The notes beneath the pieces are model-generated. The model saw nothing but the letters and a program-made list of their open reading frames with translations. It was not told the origin of the DNA and did no database searches. Of a stretch of DNA of 59,684 bases, positions 1 to 8,502 are shown piece after piece. The position numbers and the translations under genes were made by a program. The stretch lies in NCBI RefSeq assembly GCF_000803215.1, contig NZ_JSXC01000017.1, forward strand, positions 1-59,684, in the 5' to 3' direction. Source of the stretch: Pectobacterium fontis. GTDB lineage: Bacteria; Pseudomonadota; Gammaproteobacteria; Enterobacterales; Enterobacteriaceae. Within the stretch, counting starts at the first letter, position 1. Each line of letters starts with the position of its first letter.

Positions 1-493
1 AATTTCGGGGACAGATCAAGTGATCGTCGCCGATATTGACAGTAAGACCATAGTTAACGTGATTTTCTCCGATTACGGGTTGTGGAATACCCAGAGATCT
101 CGCTAATAAACGTTGAACCAGAACGTATTCATAGCCGATAAGCGTTGTATCAATCACTTGTTGAGTGGGGTAAGCATATTTTCCCTCGGTGGTAACGATT
201 AGGTTTCTGTTATTGATGAAACAGTTTTTTTCGAGAATGCATAGCTGGTTAATCAAATGATTGCTTATAGGCTTAAGTTTTGCCTTAGCATTTGATGTTT
301 TGATTCTTCGTAAGATGACTGGAGATTGGAAGTAGATCGAAAGGTTGATGTCACCATATAAGGCATGGCGATAAATATCAGCTTCTGTTAACGGTGAGTT
401 TCTTATCTGAGTCGCTATCACTATAGCTTCTGGTATCGTAATCCAGTTAAATGCATCACTTTTGGTATTGAACATCCTATTTTTCATTATCAT
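1..493 (-). CDS. Unknown protein, C-terminus cut off by window edge
   Basis: An open frame of 164 codons runs on the minus strand from an ATG at 493 to the window edge without a stop, so the C-terminus is missing. A strong ribosome site (AAAGGAG, 7 bases before the ATG) decides the start. The product begins MIMKNRMFNTKSDAFNWI and contains TEADIYRHALYGDINLSIYF around residues 38-57. It has no signal peptide or obvious membrane segment and is rich in polar residues. I do not recognise a family; the ITIPEAIVIA/LTEADIYRHAL pattern near the N-terminus could be a small helix-turn-helix, but that is a guess. It lies in the element that ends at the tRNA-Asn integrase, so it is probably cargo or an element-maintenance gene. 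Confidence 0.6.
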   Translation of the reverse strand, partial: MIMKNRMFNTKSDAFNWITIPEAIVIATQIRNSPLTEADIYRHALYGDINLSIYFQSPVILRRIKTSNAKAKLKPISNHLINQLCILEKNCFINNRNLIVTTEGKYAYPTQQVIDTTLIGYEYVLVQRLLARSLGIPQPVIGENHVNYGLTVNIGDDHLICPRN

Positions 494-599
494 GATTCAT
501 CTCCTTTATATGAAAATGATATATGCATAGGTGTCTAACATTCCCTTATGCAGCCATGACGTATAGATAGGATTCTAAAAATGAGGAATAGGATTAATG

Positions 600-910
600 A
601 GAGGTTGTTATTATAACGATGGTGTTATTAATCGCTTTTCGCTGGCGATCACAAAAATGTTCCAACTGGGACGCTATCAGCAGATGGGTCAACTTCCTCA
701 TGTCGATTTTTATTCTGTGTATTGCTGGTTTTATTCAGAGCAATACGACCAAAGCTCCGCATCAAAAAAGAATGAAAATATCCTGATTCAGGGCATATCA
801 ATTGGTTCGAGGTAATTAACGAACCAATTGATGATGTGACACGGTTGAATCGAGTGGAAACCAGAATGTTATTCCCTGATGGTTGGCGCTTAAACCAGCA
901 AGTGATCTAA
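600..910 (+). other. Short overlapping reading frames, possible gene remnant
   Basis: Two short plus-strand frames look more protein-like than chance. One, 619-786 (55 codons from ATG), has a hydrophobic segment (NFLMSIFILCIAGFIQS) and could be a small membrane protein, but its nearest purine-rich site (GAGAGG) is about 14 bases upstream. A second open stretch ends at 910, begins after a stop at 773-775, and reads through WFEVINEPIDDVTRLN to LFPDGWRLNQQVI without a good start. They may be pieces of one or two decayed element genes. No family recognised; neither is claimed as functional. Confidence 0.25.
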
Positions 911-1179
911 TTGTTTTTATGACGAATTTCTCGCGGAATGCGCAGCCCTTGTGAATCGAAATAGCGATTCGGCCAGATGTCACTTGCTGGTATGCCCAGT
1001 GCGTCTGCAATCAGTCGTTCACCTTTCGGCCAGGGGCGGTTTAGTGCATTTGCGAGCGTTGATGAACTAAGGCCTGCCTCACGTGATACGGCTGCTAACG
1101 TTGTCTTACGTTTACGCAGAGCTGCAATGATATCGGCAGGATGCCAGTCCATTCGTTGTTCCTGTTGTTCAATGTTCAT
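907..1179 (-). CDS. Ner/Nlp-type (SfsB-like) helix-turn-helix DNA-binding protein
   Basis: This 90-residue protein matches the winged-helix Ner/Nlp family (phage Mu Ner, E. coli SfsB/Nlp): MDWHPADIIAALRKRKTTLAAVSREAGLS is followed by the recognition-helix region STLANALNRPWPKGERLIADAL and the family tail LGIPASDIWPNRYF. The start is supported by a near-perfect ribosome site (GAGGAGG just before ATG). It is divergent from the XRE regulator at 1326, and the 146 bp between them probably holds operators for both. Family members repress early phage promoters or modulate host sugar genes; here a role in control of the integrative element is inference from position. Confidence 0.85.
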   Translation of the reverse strand: MNIEQQEQRMDWHPADIIAALRKRKTTLAAVSREAGLSSSTLANALNRPWPKGERLIADALGIPASDIWPNRYFDSQGLRIPREIRHKNN

Positions 1180-1325
1180 ACTTCCTCCTCTTGGATTGAA
1201 ACTTTACTTCTTCCAGTAAACTATATCTTTATTATGGGTGATAAAACAACCAAAAATAAAGATAAAATTTATTTAAGGAAGAAATGCTTTAAGAAGGGGT
1301 TGCTGAGAGAAGCGATAATCAGTCT

Positions 1326-1640
1326 ATGTTGATCAGTACCGTGGATAACACCGTGATTGGTAAGCGATTAAGACTAGCCCGAGTGAACAAGGGGTTAAAG
1401 CAGATAGAGCTCGGTTGCCTTGCTGGTTTGGATGAGGAAACGGCAAGTTCCCGTGTGAGCCAATACGAAAGGGAAGTCAGTTCGCCAGATTTTGGGCTGG
1501 TTTCTCGGTTTGCGGCGGTGCTGGATGTGCCAGAAGCGTATTTCTATGCCGTTGATGACGATCTCGCCACCTTGATCTTACAGTATCACCGTTTCAAGAA
1601 AGCCAACCCTAACACCACGCTGCTGATCACACCCCAGTAA
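1326..1640 (+). CDS. XRE-family helix-turn-helix regulator, copy 1 of a tandem pair
   Basis: A 104-residue protein with an N-terminal XRE/Cro-like helix-turn-helix: IGKRLRLARVNKGLKQIELG then SSRVSQYEREVSSPDFGLV and a short region ending LDVPEAYFYAVDDDLATLIL. It has no second domain, so it is likely a dimeric repressor binding an inverted repeat. It differs from the copy at 1825 at only 12 of 104 residues, six of them (residues 4-22) in the N-terminal part, which suggests a recent duplication. The ATG at 1326 was kept, but the family core begins at IGKRL (about residue 11), so a GTG start at 1353 is possible. Targets are unknown; the Ner-like gene on the other side of the shared upstream region is the obvious partner. 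Confidence 0.85.
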   Translation: MLISTVDNTVIGKRLRLARVNKGLKQIELGCLAGLDEETASSRVSQYEREVSSPDFGLVSRFAAVLDVPEAYFYAVDDDLATLILQYHRFKKANPNTTLLITPQ

Positions 1641-1824
1641 GGTTGGTGGCCTAATGCGTCTGGTGTTCAATTCCTTTGCGTTTACCCTTCTAAATTTAAT
1701 TATTCCTACTCTCAATAAATTAAACCTTCATTTTTGAGTTTAAAATAACCAAAAATAAATTTTAAATTCACTGGGCGAAGAACGACTTTAAGAGCGGCGT
1801 GGAGGGAACGGCGATAATCGGGTA

Positions 1825-2139
1825 ATGTTAATCTGCGAAGCAGGTAATGCCGTGATTGGTAAACGATTAAGATTGGCCCGAGTGAATGCAGGATTAAAAC
1901 AGATCGAGCTCGGTTGTCTCGCTGGACTGGATGAAGAGACATCGAGTTCCCGCGTAAGCCAATATGAAAGGGAAGTCAGTTCGCCGGATTTTGGTCTGGT
2001 TTGCCGGTTTGCGGCGGTGTTGGATGTGCCAGAAGCGTATTTCTATGCTGTCGATGAAGATCTCGCAACGCTAATCTTGCAGTATCATCGTTATAAGAAA
2101 AGTAACCCTAATTCTACGTTGTTGATTACCCCGCAATAG
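1825..2139 (+). CDS. XRE-family helix-turn-helix regulator, copy 2 of a tandem pair
   Basis: Second copy, 104 residues, with the same XRE fold (IGKRLRLARVNAGLKQIELG, SSRVSQYEREVSSPDFGLV). Substitutions from copy 1 include K22A, A40S, S60C, D78E and F90Y. The DNA just upstream of both copies shares an AACCAAAAATAAA stretch and a GATAATC close to the start, so the duplication covered promoter or leader sequence as well as the gene. It ends about 90 bp before a stem-loop at 2230-2255 that can terminate it and the converging integrase gene. Both copies appear intact. Whether they bind the same operator, or have diverged at the recognition helix, cannot be decided here. Confidence 0.85.
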   Translation: MLICEAGNAVIGKRLRLARVNAGLKQIELGCLAGLDEETSSSRVSQYEREVSSPDFGLVCRFAAVLDVPEAYFYAVDEDLATLILQYHRYKKSNPNSTLLITPQ

Positions 2140-2229
2140 ACCTTCATTCACGTATCCAGTCTGAGCAATTTACTGACATTTCTCGACTGTTTGTGAAATG
2201 CTGAGGCAAGATTTTCTCGCTGTCTGAAA

Positions 2230-2255
2230 AGCAGATCCTGTTATCAGGATCTGCT
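2230..2255. terminator. Bidirectional intrinsic terminator between XRE copy 2 and integrase
   Basis: A perfect 11-bp stem (AGCAGATCCTG / CAGGATCTGCT) with a TTAT loop lies between the convergent XRE regulator and integrase genes. On the minus strand it is followed by TTTTC, and on the plus strand by a weaker CTTAG, so it should act best for the integrase transcript. Confidence 0.75.
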
Positions 2256-2272
2256 CTTAGGAGCGTTATCGA

Positions 2273-3544
2273 TCAGGCAGCTCCAGCCGTCTTATGTTGT
2301 TGAGCATAAATGTACGGCGCAACATATTCTTCCCGGTTGGTATCCAAATAATCCGACCACCATTGCATCATCGCTTTACGGGCATCAAGATATTCTGCTT
2401 TATGGATGTAAGCCGCTCGAACGCTATTGCGTTCCTGATGGCTCATTTGGCGTTCAACGGCATCCTGTGCCCATAGTCCAGATTCCATCAAGGCACTACA
2501 GGCCATTGCCCGGAATCCGTGACCGCAGATTTCATCTTTTGTGTCATAACCCATCAGGCGCAAAGCCTTGTTGACCGTGTTTTCGCACATTGGTTTATAC
2601 GGATTATGGTCACCGGGGAATATGAGTTCCTGATGCCCAGAGATTTCCCGTATCTGTTTCAGAATAGTGATGGACTGACGGGAGAGGGGAACGATATGCG
2701 GCGTGCGCATTTTGGCACCACGCCCGGAATAACGCACTCCGGGGATGGCTTCACGGGTAGCCGGAATGGTCCAGATTTTGTTTCTGAAATCGATCTCAGA
2801 CCAACGGGCGAAACGCAATTCGCTGGAACGGATGAAAAGGTGCAGGGTGAGCGATACTGCCAAACGGGTTAATTCTCTCCCTTGCTTGTAGTCCTCAATG
2901 CGGGCTAACAGTTCCGGTAGTTTCTCCAGCGGAAGGGCAGGATAGTGGCGTTTAACGGGCGGGGCGATTATCCCGTCCAGATTGGCCGCTGGATTATGTT
3001 CTATCAACTCTTGATGCACGGCATGACGCATGATGTTGCACATATGCTGCCGGGTACGCGCCGCCACTTCCAGCAGACCTTTTTTCTCAATTCCTTTCAG
3101 CACTTCGATGAAGTGGCGAGTTTTCAGTTCTGTGACTGGCAGGTGTCCAATTATCGGGAAGATATGATTGTTCATGCTGGCAAGTAGACGGACGGCATGG
3201 TTCTCTGACCATGCTCGGTTGCTTTTATGCCAGCTCAATGCCACGGTTTTGAAACTCCTTGCAGGTGAACGAGCCGCCTTTTCAGCGGCACGTTGCTGTG
3301 CCGGGTTGATATTCTGCGCCAGCAGTTTGCGGAGTTCGTCACGCTTCTGGCGTGCTTCTGACAGACTGATTAGCGGATAAGCACCCAACGCTATGCGGGT
3401 CTCTTTGCCAAAAAAATAGTATCTGAAGTACCAGAGACGTGAACCAGTAGGTTTAACGTGAAGATACAGGCCGTGTGAATCGGATAGTTTTATGGGGGTA
3501 GCAGGTGGTTTTAAGTTGCGGATTTTTGAGTCGTTAAGGGACAT
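2273..3544 (-). CDS. P4-type tyrosine recombinase (integrase) of a tRNA-Asn element
   Basis: A 423-residue site-specific recombinase. The N-terminus (MSLNDSKIRNLKPPATPIKL, then GLYLHVKPTGSRLWYFRY and LGAYPLISLSEARQKRDELR, about residues 1-90) is the DUF4102-type arm-binding domain of P4-like integrases. A SAM-like core-binding domain follows (about 100-190). The catalytic domain shows the family residues: Arg in FIRSSELRFARW, the H-x-x-R box in CGHGFRAMA, a second His in QMSHQERNS and the Tyr nucleophile in AAYIHKAEYLDAR. The start lies 162 bp from the tRNA-Asn 3' end and the gene reads away from it, the standard layout for an element integrated at a tRNA 3' end. Length is typical and no frame damage is seen, so it may be active. 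The other att site must lie left of the window. Confidence 0.95.
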   Translation of the reverse strand: MSLNDSKIRNLKPPATPIKLSDSHGLYLHVKPTGSRLWYFRYYFFGKETRIALGAYPLISLSEARQKRDELRKLLAQNINPAQQRAAEKAARSPARSFKTVALSWHKSNRAWSENHAVRLLASMNNHIFPIIGHLPVTELKTRHFIEVLKGIEKKGLLEVAARTRQHMCNIMRHAVHQELIEHNPAANLDGIIAPPVKRHYPALPLEKLPELLARIEDYKQGRELTRLAVSLTLHLFIRSSELRFARWSEIDFRNKIWTIPATREAIPGVRYSGRGAKMRTPHIVPLSRQSITILKQIREISGHQELIFPGDHNPYKPMCENTVNKALRLMGYDTKDEICGHGFRAMACSALMESGLWAQDAVERQMSHQERNSVRAAYIHKAEYLDARKAMMQWWSDYLDTNREEYVAPYIYAQQHKTAGAA

Positions 3545-3599
3545 ATGCGGGTCACTCCATTATCGAACCGGAAAGACCCCAAATCTGACCACCAAATTC

Positions 3600-3635
3600 T
3601 CCCGATGCAGAGGGTAAACTGAAAATGCATCGGGA
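3600..3635. repeat. Inverted repeat between integrase and tRNA-Asn
   Basis: Perfect 10-bp arms (TCCCGATGCA at 3600-3609 and TGCATCGGGA at 3626-3635) are separated by 16 bases. It lies between the integrase start and the tRNA 3' end, where integrase or excisionase sites and the integrase promoter would be expected. There is no T-run on either strand, so a terminator is less likely. A recombinase-binding or operator role is inference. Confidence 0.45.
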
Positions 3636-3705
3636 AGACTTTTCACGCTAACTTATTGAATCAGCATCACATAAGGATTCGCAAAGCGGCATAAAAACAA
3701 GAATT

Positions 3706-3781
3706 TGGCTCCTCTGACTGGACTCGAACCAGTGACATACGGATTAACAGTCCGCCGTTCTACCGACTGAACTACAGAGGA
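3706..3781 (-). tRNA. tRNA-Asn (anticodon GUU)
   Basis: Read on the minus strand, the 76 bases form a complete tRNA with encoded CCA: acceptor TCCTCTG pairing with CAGAGGA, D-arm with AGTTCAGTCGGTAGAAC, anticodon loop CTGTTAA with GTT anticodon, and T-arm GGTTCGAGTCC. As far as I recall it is near-identical to the E. coli asparagine tRNA. Its 3' end is the probable attachment site for the neighbouring integrase, and integration has left the tRNA intact. Confidence 0.97.
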
Positions 3782-3799
3782 ATCGTGTGAACGGGGCGC

Positions 3800-3828
3800 A
3801 TGATATCCAGCCCCCGCAGTACTGTCAA
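3800..3828 (-). promoter_or_regulatory. Sigma70 promoter of tRNA-Asn
   Basis: On the minus strand a consensus -35 TTGACA is followed after exactly 17 bases by -10 TATCAT and then a GC-rich discriminator (GCGCCCC), the pattern of stringently controlled stable-RNA promoters. It lies about 20 bases upstream of the tRNA 5' end. Confidence 0.8.
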
Positions 3829-4075
3829 CGGCAAAATCAGCTTTCTTGTCTGACTGTTTAGCCAATGTGCAATCTGTCGATATTTTTGGCAAATACAGAA
3901 TGAGATGTGGGCGGTTGATTCTGTACCTGAGAAAGTGTCTGACATAAATCCACGCTAATTCGTTGGTACGATTGAATATTATGAAACTTTAGCTGGCGGC
4001 TATTGTGTGTGTTAAAGGACACTGTGTAACAAATTATGTTCATTAACGCAGGCTAAAATTGTCGTGGGTAATATG
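3829..4075. other. Non-coding stretch between tRNA-Asn and afuC
   Basis: Apart from the tRNA promoter at one end and the afuC terminator at the other, I see no gene, RNA or clear repeat in this stretch. Short frames here lack starts with ribosome sites and look like chance. Confidence 0.6.
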
Positions 4076-4108
4076 GTTAAACGTAAAACCGGGAGCAAAG
4101 GCTCCCGG
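4076..4108 (-). terminator. Intrinsic terminator of the uhpABC-afuABC run
   Basis: On the minus strand a perfect 8-bp GC-rich stem (CCGGGAGC / GCTCCCGG) with a four-base loop is followed directly by TTTTACGTTT. It lies 25 bp beyond the afuC stop and closes the whole minus-strand run. Confidence 0.9.
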
Positions 4109-4133
4109 TATTGGCTGGAGGGCAGCCCGATAG

Positions 4134-5192
4134 TTACTGCTCGGACAGCACAAACATGCCGTAAGGGTGAATTTGCAGATAGTAGCTGTCGCCCGGATTC
4201 GGCTGAAGCTGTGTCGCGTTAACCTGCAACAGCATCGACTGGCCGTGCCAGTCCACCTGCACTTCGTACTGTGGCCCCATATAGGCGACCTGCGTGATGG
4301 TGCAACGCTGGCTTTCCTCGCCCTGATGGCTGAGCGTAATGGCTTCCGGGCGAATACCAACGGTCGATTCGCTCAATCCGGCGGCAAATCCCTGCGGGCG
4401 CGGAATGGCGTAACCATAGATGTTCACGCTGTCTGCTGTAAAGGTGGCTGGGAAGATATTAGCATCTCCCATGAAGCTCGCCATGAAACGGGAAGCTGGC
4501 TGACGATAAAGTTCCTGTGGCGCGCCCAACTGCATGATTTTGCCTTTGTTCATCACCAGCACCATGTCGGATACCGCAAAGGCTTCACTCTGATCGTGTG
4601 TTACATACAGCGAGGTGATGTTGAACTGCTGCTGAAGCTCGCGGATTTTCTCACGCATGCTGCGGCGCAGGTTGGCGTCAAGGTTACTCAGCGGCTCATC
4701 AAACAGCAAGACTTTAGGCTTGAGGATCAGGGCGCGCGCCAAGGCGACACGCTGTTGCTGACCGCCGGAAATCTGATCTACGTAGCGATCTTCAAACCCT
4801 TCCAGATCGACCAGCGCCAGCGCTTCTTTGACGCGTTGATTGATTTCTGCCTTCGGGCGACCGAGCATTTTCAGCCCATAGCCAATATTCTCTCCCAGCG
4901 ACATGTGTGGGAAGAGGGCATAAGACTGGAACACCATGCAGATATCGCGCTGTTGAATTGAGCGCTCGGTGACGTCTTCGCCGTCGATGAAAATCTGGCC
5001 TGCCGTCGGTTTTTCCAGACCGGCGACGGCGCGGAGTACCGTCGTTTTACCGCAGCCTGACGGCCCCAACAGCGTGACCATTTTCCCCTGTGGGATCGCC
5101 AGATTCAAATCATCGATGACGGTGTTGCTGCCGAAACGTTTAGTGACGTGCTTCAGTTCAACAAAGTTTTTTTCAGTATTCAAGGTAATCAC
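4134..5192 (-). CDS. afuC: ABC transporter ATP-binding protein AfuC
   Basis: The 352-residue ATPase energises the AfuABC importer from the cytoplasmic face. Visible motifs are Walker A GPSGCGKT (about residues 44-51), Q-loop [10 protein letters not shown], signature SGGQQQR, Walker [13 protein letters not shown] and the switch His in [11 protein letters not shown]-terminal TOBE-like domain (about 270-352) is typical of the FbpC/PotA/MalK group. It starts 5 bp after the permease stop and is followed by a strong terminator, so it is the last gene of the operon. It would usually be annotated as ferric transporter FbpC/AfuC; the uhpABC neighbours and the binding-protein residues argue for sugar phosphate. 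ATPase sequence alone does not settle the substrate. Confidence 0.9.
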   Translation of the reverse strand: MITLNTEKNFVELKHVTKRFGSNTVIDDLNLAIPQGKMVTLLGPSGCGKTTVLRAVAGLEKPTAGQIFIDGEDVTERSIQQRDICMVFQSYALFPHMSLGENIGYGLKMLGRPKAEINQRVKEALALVDLEGFEDRYVDQISGGQQQRVALARALILKPKVLLFDEPLSNLDANLRRSMREKIRELQQQFNITSLYVTHDQSEAFAVSDMVLVMNKGKIMQLGAPQELYRQPASRFMASFMGDANIFPATFTADSVNIYGYAIPRPQGFAAGLSESTVGIRPEAITLSHQGEESQRCTITQVAYMGPQYEVQVDWHGQSMLLQVNATQLQPNPGDSYYLQIHPYGMFVLSEQ

Positions 5193-5197
5193 TCCGC

Positions 5198-7276
5198 TTA
5201 GTCACTATTCTTGGCTTTCGAGCGGGAAACCCGCGCTTCACCGACCAGATAATCGAACAAGAAAATAATGGCCAGCATGACCACAATCAGGATGGAACCG
5301 TAGGCAATCGCCATACCGTATTCACCGTCTTCCACGCGGTTAAGAATATAAGACGTGGCGACGCGGGTGTCTGGCGTGACCAGGAAGATAATGGCGCTGA
5401 CGGTCGTGATGGCGCGTACGAAGCTGTAAATCAGCGCGGATAAAATAGCCGGACGCAGCAGCGGCAGCAGGATATAGAATACCGTGCGCATTGAACCCGC
5501 TCGCAGGCTGAGTGATGCCTCATCGAGTGATTTATCCAACTGCCCCAGCCCGGCGATACCGGCACGAATACCGACCGGCACGTTACGCATGACCATCGAC
5601 ATGATGACGATCACCGCCGTTCCCGTTAAGTAAACCGGTGCGCTGTTAAAGGCCAGAATGTAAGACACACCGGCAACGGTGCCCGGCACCGCAAAACACA
5701 GCATGGTGGTGAACTCAATGGCTTTTTTGCCGTAGAACTGTTGGCGCACCACGATGTAGGCGATCAGTAGCCCGAACAGTGCGGTAATCGGTGCGGCGAT
5801 GCCCGCGAACAGCAGCGTATCCAGCAGGGAAGGCCAGGCGCCGTCGTTAAAGCCTTGCCCGAACAGCTTACTGAAGTTTGCCAGCGTCAGGGTGTAATCG
5901 ACGCCCCAGTTAACGGTAAAGCTGCCGTAAAAAATGCTGCCGTACAAGAGGACGTTAAAGGCAATCCAGACATAGAGCAGGATGCTGACGATCCACACTA
6001 GCGATACCGGCAGTGGCTGCACATCGCCCCGATAGGATTTACCGGAAATGGTGACGTAGGAGCGTTTGCCGATCCACAGATACTGGATACAGAACACGAC
6101 CAGTGAGAACAGCAGCAGGATAACGCCAAGCGTACTGGCGGCCTGATAATCCAATTGTGCACCAGTGATATAGAAGTAAATCTGGGTAGCGAGTACGTCA
6201 AAATTACCGCCCAGTACCAGCGGGTTACTGAAATCGGCCAGCGACTGGACGATCACGATCAGGAACGAGTTGGCGAGCGCCGGTTTCAATAAGGGCAGGA
6301 AAACCCGCTGAAAGGTTTGATAGCGGTTGGCACGCAGCGTGTATGACGCCTCTTCCAGCGACGGATGAATGGTCTTCATCGCGCCTTCCAGGATCATGAA
6401 CGACATCGGCGTAAAAGCCAGAACCTGTGCCAGCCAGATCCCGGTAAACCCGTACAGCCAGTTAGTGTTTGTTAGCCCAAACCAATCGACCATCAGTTCG
6501 GTAACATAACCGGAGCGTCCCATCATCAGCGTTACGCCTAGCCCAACGACAAACGGCGGCGTAACGATAGGCAGAATGGAGAAGATACGGCCGATAATCG
6601 CAGAACGGCGAGCGATACGTGAGGTATAAATCGCCAGTACCATACCGAAAAAAGTACAGCCGATACCAACGGCAACCGAGAGCAGAAATGAGTTCCAGAT
6701 CACCCGTAAAATGTGTGCCTGACTCAGTATTTGCATAAACGCCAGCGGCGCGAATTCACCGCTGTCGTTGGTGAGCATCGGGATGAAAACCGCAATGCTG
6801 GGGTAAAGAATAAACACGCCAATCAGCGCGATGATGCTGATGAGCGAGCCGATGACGAAGCGATCACCGCCCAGCCAGTCAAGCCGTGCGAGCGCCAGCG
6901 TGATAATCGCACTCAACGCGATAAATAGTACGATGGTGCCATAGCCCATTCCGCGGCCTTCAACCGTTGCGCTGATGACCACGAAAAAGGCACAGAACAG
7001 GGCATACGCTGCATCAAAGCGGTGGCGGCTACGTTGTTCCCGGCTAGGCGTAAGTAACGGACGTGCCAGTAGCCCCATGGGTAGCAGGAACCATAGCAGG
7101 CTAATATTCAGGTTAGACCAGCTATAGGCCGACAGCAGTTCATCGCGTGAGGCATTAAACAGGCCGTAGTCCAGGCTCCACGCTGGCAGCAGCAAGAAGG
7201 TTGCTGCAATCAGCGCCAGCCACAGGAAAACGGGATCCCGCTTAGGCGTCGGTGAAAGAGTGAGAGTGTGTGACAT
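5198..7276 (-). CDS. afuB: ABC transporter permease AfuB, fused two-domain type
   Basis: Inner-membrane permease of about 692 residues with two homologous binding-protein-dependent transport domains in tandem, each ending in an EAA-type loop: [26 protein letters not shown] in the first and [26 protein letters not shown] in the second, both of which contact the ATPase. About twelve hydrophobic segments are visible. I chose the ATG at 7276 ([14 protein letters not shown]), with a GGGA ribosome site, over an in-frame ATG at 7390 that would add 38 residues unlike a permease N-terminus. A single fused permease is the rule for AfuB and FbpB relatives. The 154-bp gap to afuA holds a stem-loop that may separate their expression levels. 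Confidence 0.9.
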   Translation of the reverse strand: MSHTLTLSPTPKRDPVFLWLALIAATFLLLPAWSLDYGLFNASRDELLSAYSWSNLNISLLWFLLPMGLLARPLLTPSREQRSRHRFDAAYALFCAFFVVISATVEGRGMGYGTIVLFIALSAIITLALARLDWLGGDRFVIGSLISIIALIGVFILYPSIAVFIPMLTNDSGEFAPLAFMQILSQAHILRVIWNSFLLSVAVGIGCTFFGMVLAIYTSRIARRSAIIGRIFSILPIVTPPFVVGLGVTLMMGRSGYVTELMVDWFGLTNTNWLYGFTGIWLAQVLAFTPMSFMILEGAMKTIHPSLEEASYTLRANRYQTFQRVFLPLLKPALANSFLIVIVQSLADFSNPLVLGGNFDVLATQIYFYITGAQLDYQAASTLGVILLLFSLVVFCIQYLWIGKRSYVTISGKSYRGDVQPLPVSLVWIVSILLYVWIAFNVLLYGSIFYGSFTVNWGVDYTLTLANFSKLFGQGFNDGAWPSLLDTLLFAGIAAPITALFGLLIAYIVVRQQFYGKKAIEFTTMLCFAVPGTVAGVSYILAFNSAPVYLTGTAVIVIMSMVMRNVPVGIRAGIAGLGQLDKSLDEASLSLRAGSMRTVFYILLPLLRPAILSALIYSFVRAITTVSAIIFLVTPDTRVATSYILNRVEDGEYGMAIAYGSILIVVMLAIIFLFDYLVGEARVSRSKAKNSD

Positions 7277-7383
7277 AAGGTTCCCTGGTGCGTGCATCAT
7301 GTTATAAAAATTGTTGTATGAAACTGAAATATCACAAAGGTCTGGCAATAAATGTCGGTAATGGTCGGGCTTCACGAAATGTA

Positions 7384-7418
7384 GGAACACGGCTGGTAGC
7401 AGGTGACAACCGTGCTCC
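7384..7418 (-). other. Intra-operon stem-loop after afuA
   Basis: A 12-bp imperfect stem, with two G-U pairs in the RNA (GGAGCACGGTTG / CAGCCGTGTTCC on the minus strand), lies 13 bp beyond the afuA stop and lacks a T-run. Such structures commonly protect or partly terminate the message after the binding-protein gene so that it is made in excess over the permease. The function here is inferred. Confidence 0.55.
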
Positions 7419-7430
7419 TGATTTCAAGGA

Positions 7431-8465
7431 TTATTGTCCCATTTTCACTTCGTTAACCCACTTGGAAATCAAATCCTTACGCACGTCTGCTGCGCCATAT
7501 TTGTCCATGTCGTAGTTGATCAGCTTCAGATCCTGCAACTTCAGTGACAGTGGAGAGGCTTCGGCAGTGGTGTTGGTCAGAATCTGGTAGGACTGGCCTT
7601 TTTTCCATGACAGTTCCTGTGCTTCTTTCGACAACGCCCAGTCAACGAAGAGCTTGGCGTTATCCATGTTGCGCGCGCCTTTCAGGATGCTGACGCCGCC
7701 AATTTCATAGCCGGTGCCTTCACACGGGGAGACCAGCGTCAGCGGGGCGCCTTTCTCTTTTTCCAGCGAGTAGTCGTGCAGGAAGCCGATGCCGATAGCG
7801 GTTTCGCCACGGGCGGCGTTACGTGCCGGGGCAATACCGGATTTGGTGTACTGCGACACGTTGGCATTCAGTTTTTTCAGGTAATCAAAAGCTTGATCCT
7901 GGCCCCAAAGCTGGGAGAACGTTGCCAGTGCGGTGTAGGCCGTGCCGGAGCTTTGTGGATCGGCAATCTGGATTTCACCTTTGTAGACCGGGTTGGTGAG
8001 ATCTTTCCAGCATTGTGGAACCGGCAGGTTTTTCTCTTTCAGGCGATCGGTATTCACACCAAAACCAAGGATGCCAACATAAATAGCAGAGGAATAGTTG
8101 CCTTTGCGTTTTGCAGGGTCACGGAACTGTGACATGATCTGTTCAAGATTGGGGGATTGATACGGCTCCAGCAGATCCATTTCACCAGCCTGAGATTGGG
8201 GATCCAACGTGCCGCCATACCAGACGTCAGCCTGCGGGTTTTTCTTTTCGGCTTCGATTTTTGCCAATGTGCTTCCGGCACTGTTGCGCAGGAAGGAGAC
8301 TTTGACGTTGTGTTTTTCGCCGAAGGCTTTGGTTTCTTCTTCACAGAAGGTGTTAGTGGCACCACAGTAAACGACCAAACGTCCCTCAGCGCGAGCGGTG
8401 GTGGTGGTCACGGCAGCAACGGTCAGTCCAGCGGCGATCAGTGTAGTTAAGGTACGCAGTTTCAT
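7431..8465 (-). CDS. afuA: Periplasmic substrate-binding protein AfuA
   Basis: The 344-residue protein has a Sec signal peptide (LTTLIAAGLTVAAV..., cleavage probably after ARA at residue 26) and the bilobal fold of the FbpA/AfuA binding-protein cluster (LVVYCGATN, DVWYGGTLDP, IQIADPQSSGTAY). I do not see the paired C-terminal tyrosines typical of ferric FbpA. His230, Asp231 (GFLHDYS) and Glu254 (GYEIGG) fall, after subtracting about 25 residues, at 205, 206 and 229, the positions I recall for sugar-phosphate contacts in Actinobacillus AfuA. With uhpABC directly upstream, a hexose-phosphate ligand is more likely than iron. The numbering match is from memory and the ligand is inference. Confidence 0.9.
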   Translation of the reverse strand: MKLRTLTTLIAAGLTVAAVTTTTARAEGRLVVYCGATNTFCEEETKAFGEKHNVKVSFLRNSAGSTLAKIEAEKKNPQADVWYGGTLDPQSQAGEMDLLEPYQSPNLEQIMSQFRDPAKRKGNYSSAIYVGILGFGVNTDRLKEKNLPVPQCWKDLTNPVYKGEIQIADPQSSGTAYTALATFSQLWGQDQAFDYLKKLNANVSQYTKSGIAPARNAARGETAIGIGFLHDYSLEKEKGAPLTLVSPCEGTGYEIGGVSILKGARNMDNAKLFVDWALSKEAQELSWKKGQSYQILTNTTAEASPLSLKLQDLKLINYDMDKYGAADVRKDLISKWVNEVKMGQ

Positions 8466-8502
8466 GATGTTTTCCTTTATAGGTATCTATCTGTTGTTAT
8501 TG

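Noticed and set aside
4134..8465. Ferric-iron ABC transporter FbpABC
   Set aside because: The ATPase and permease would fit, but the binding protein lacks the paired tyrosines and carries the sugar-phosphate residues, and uhpABC is directly upstream.
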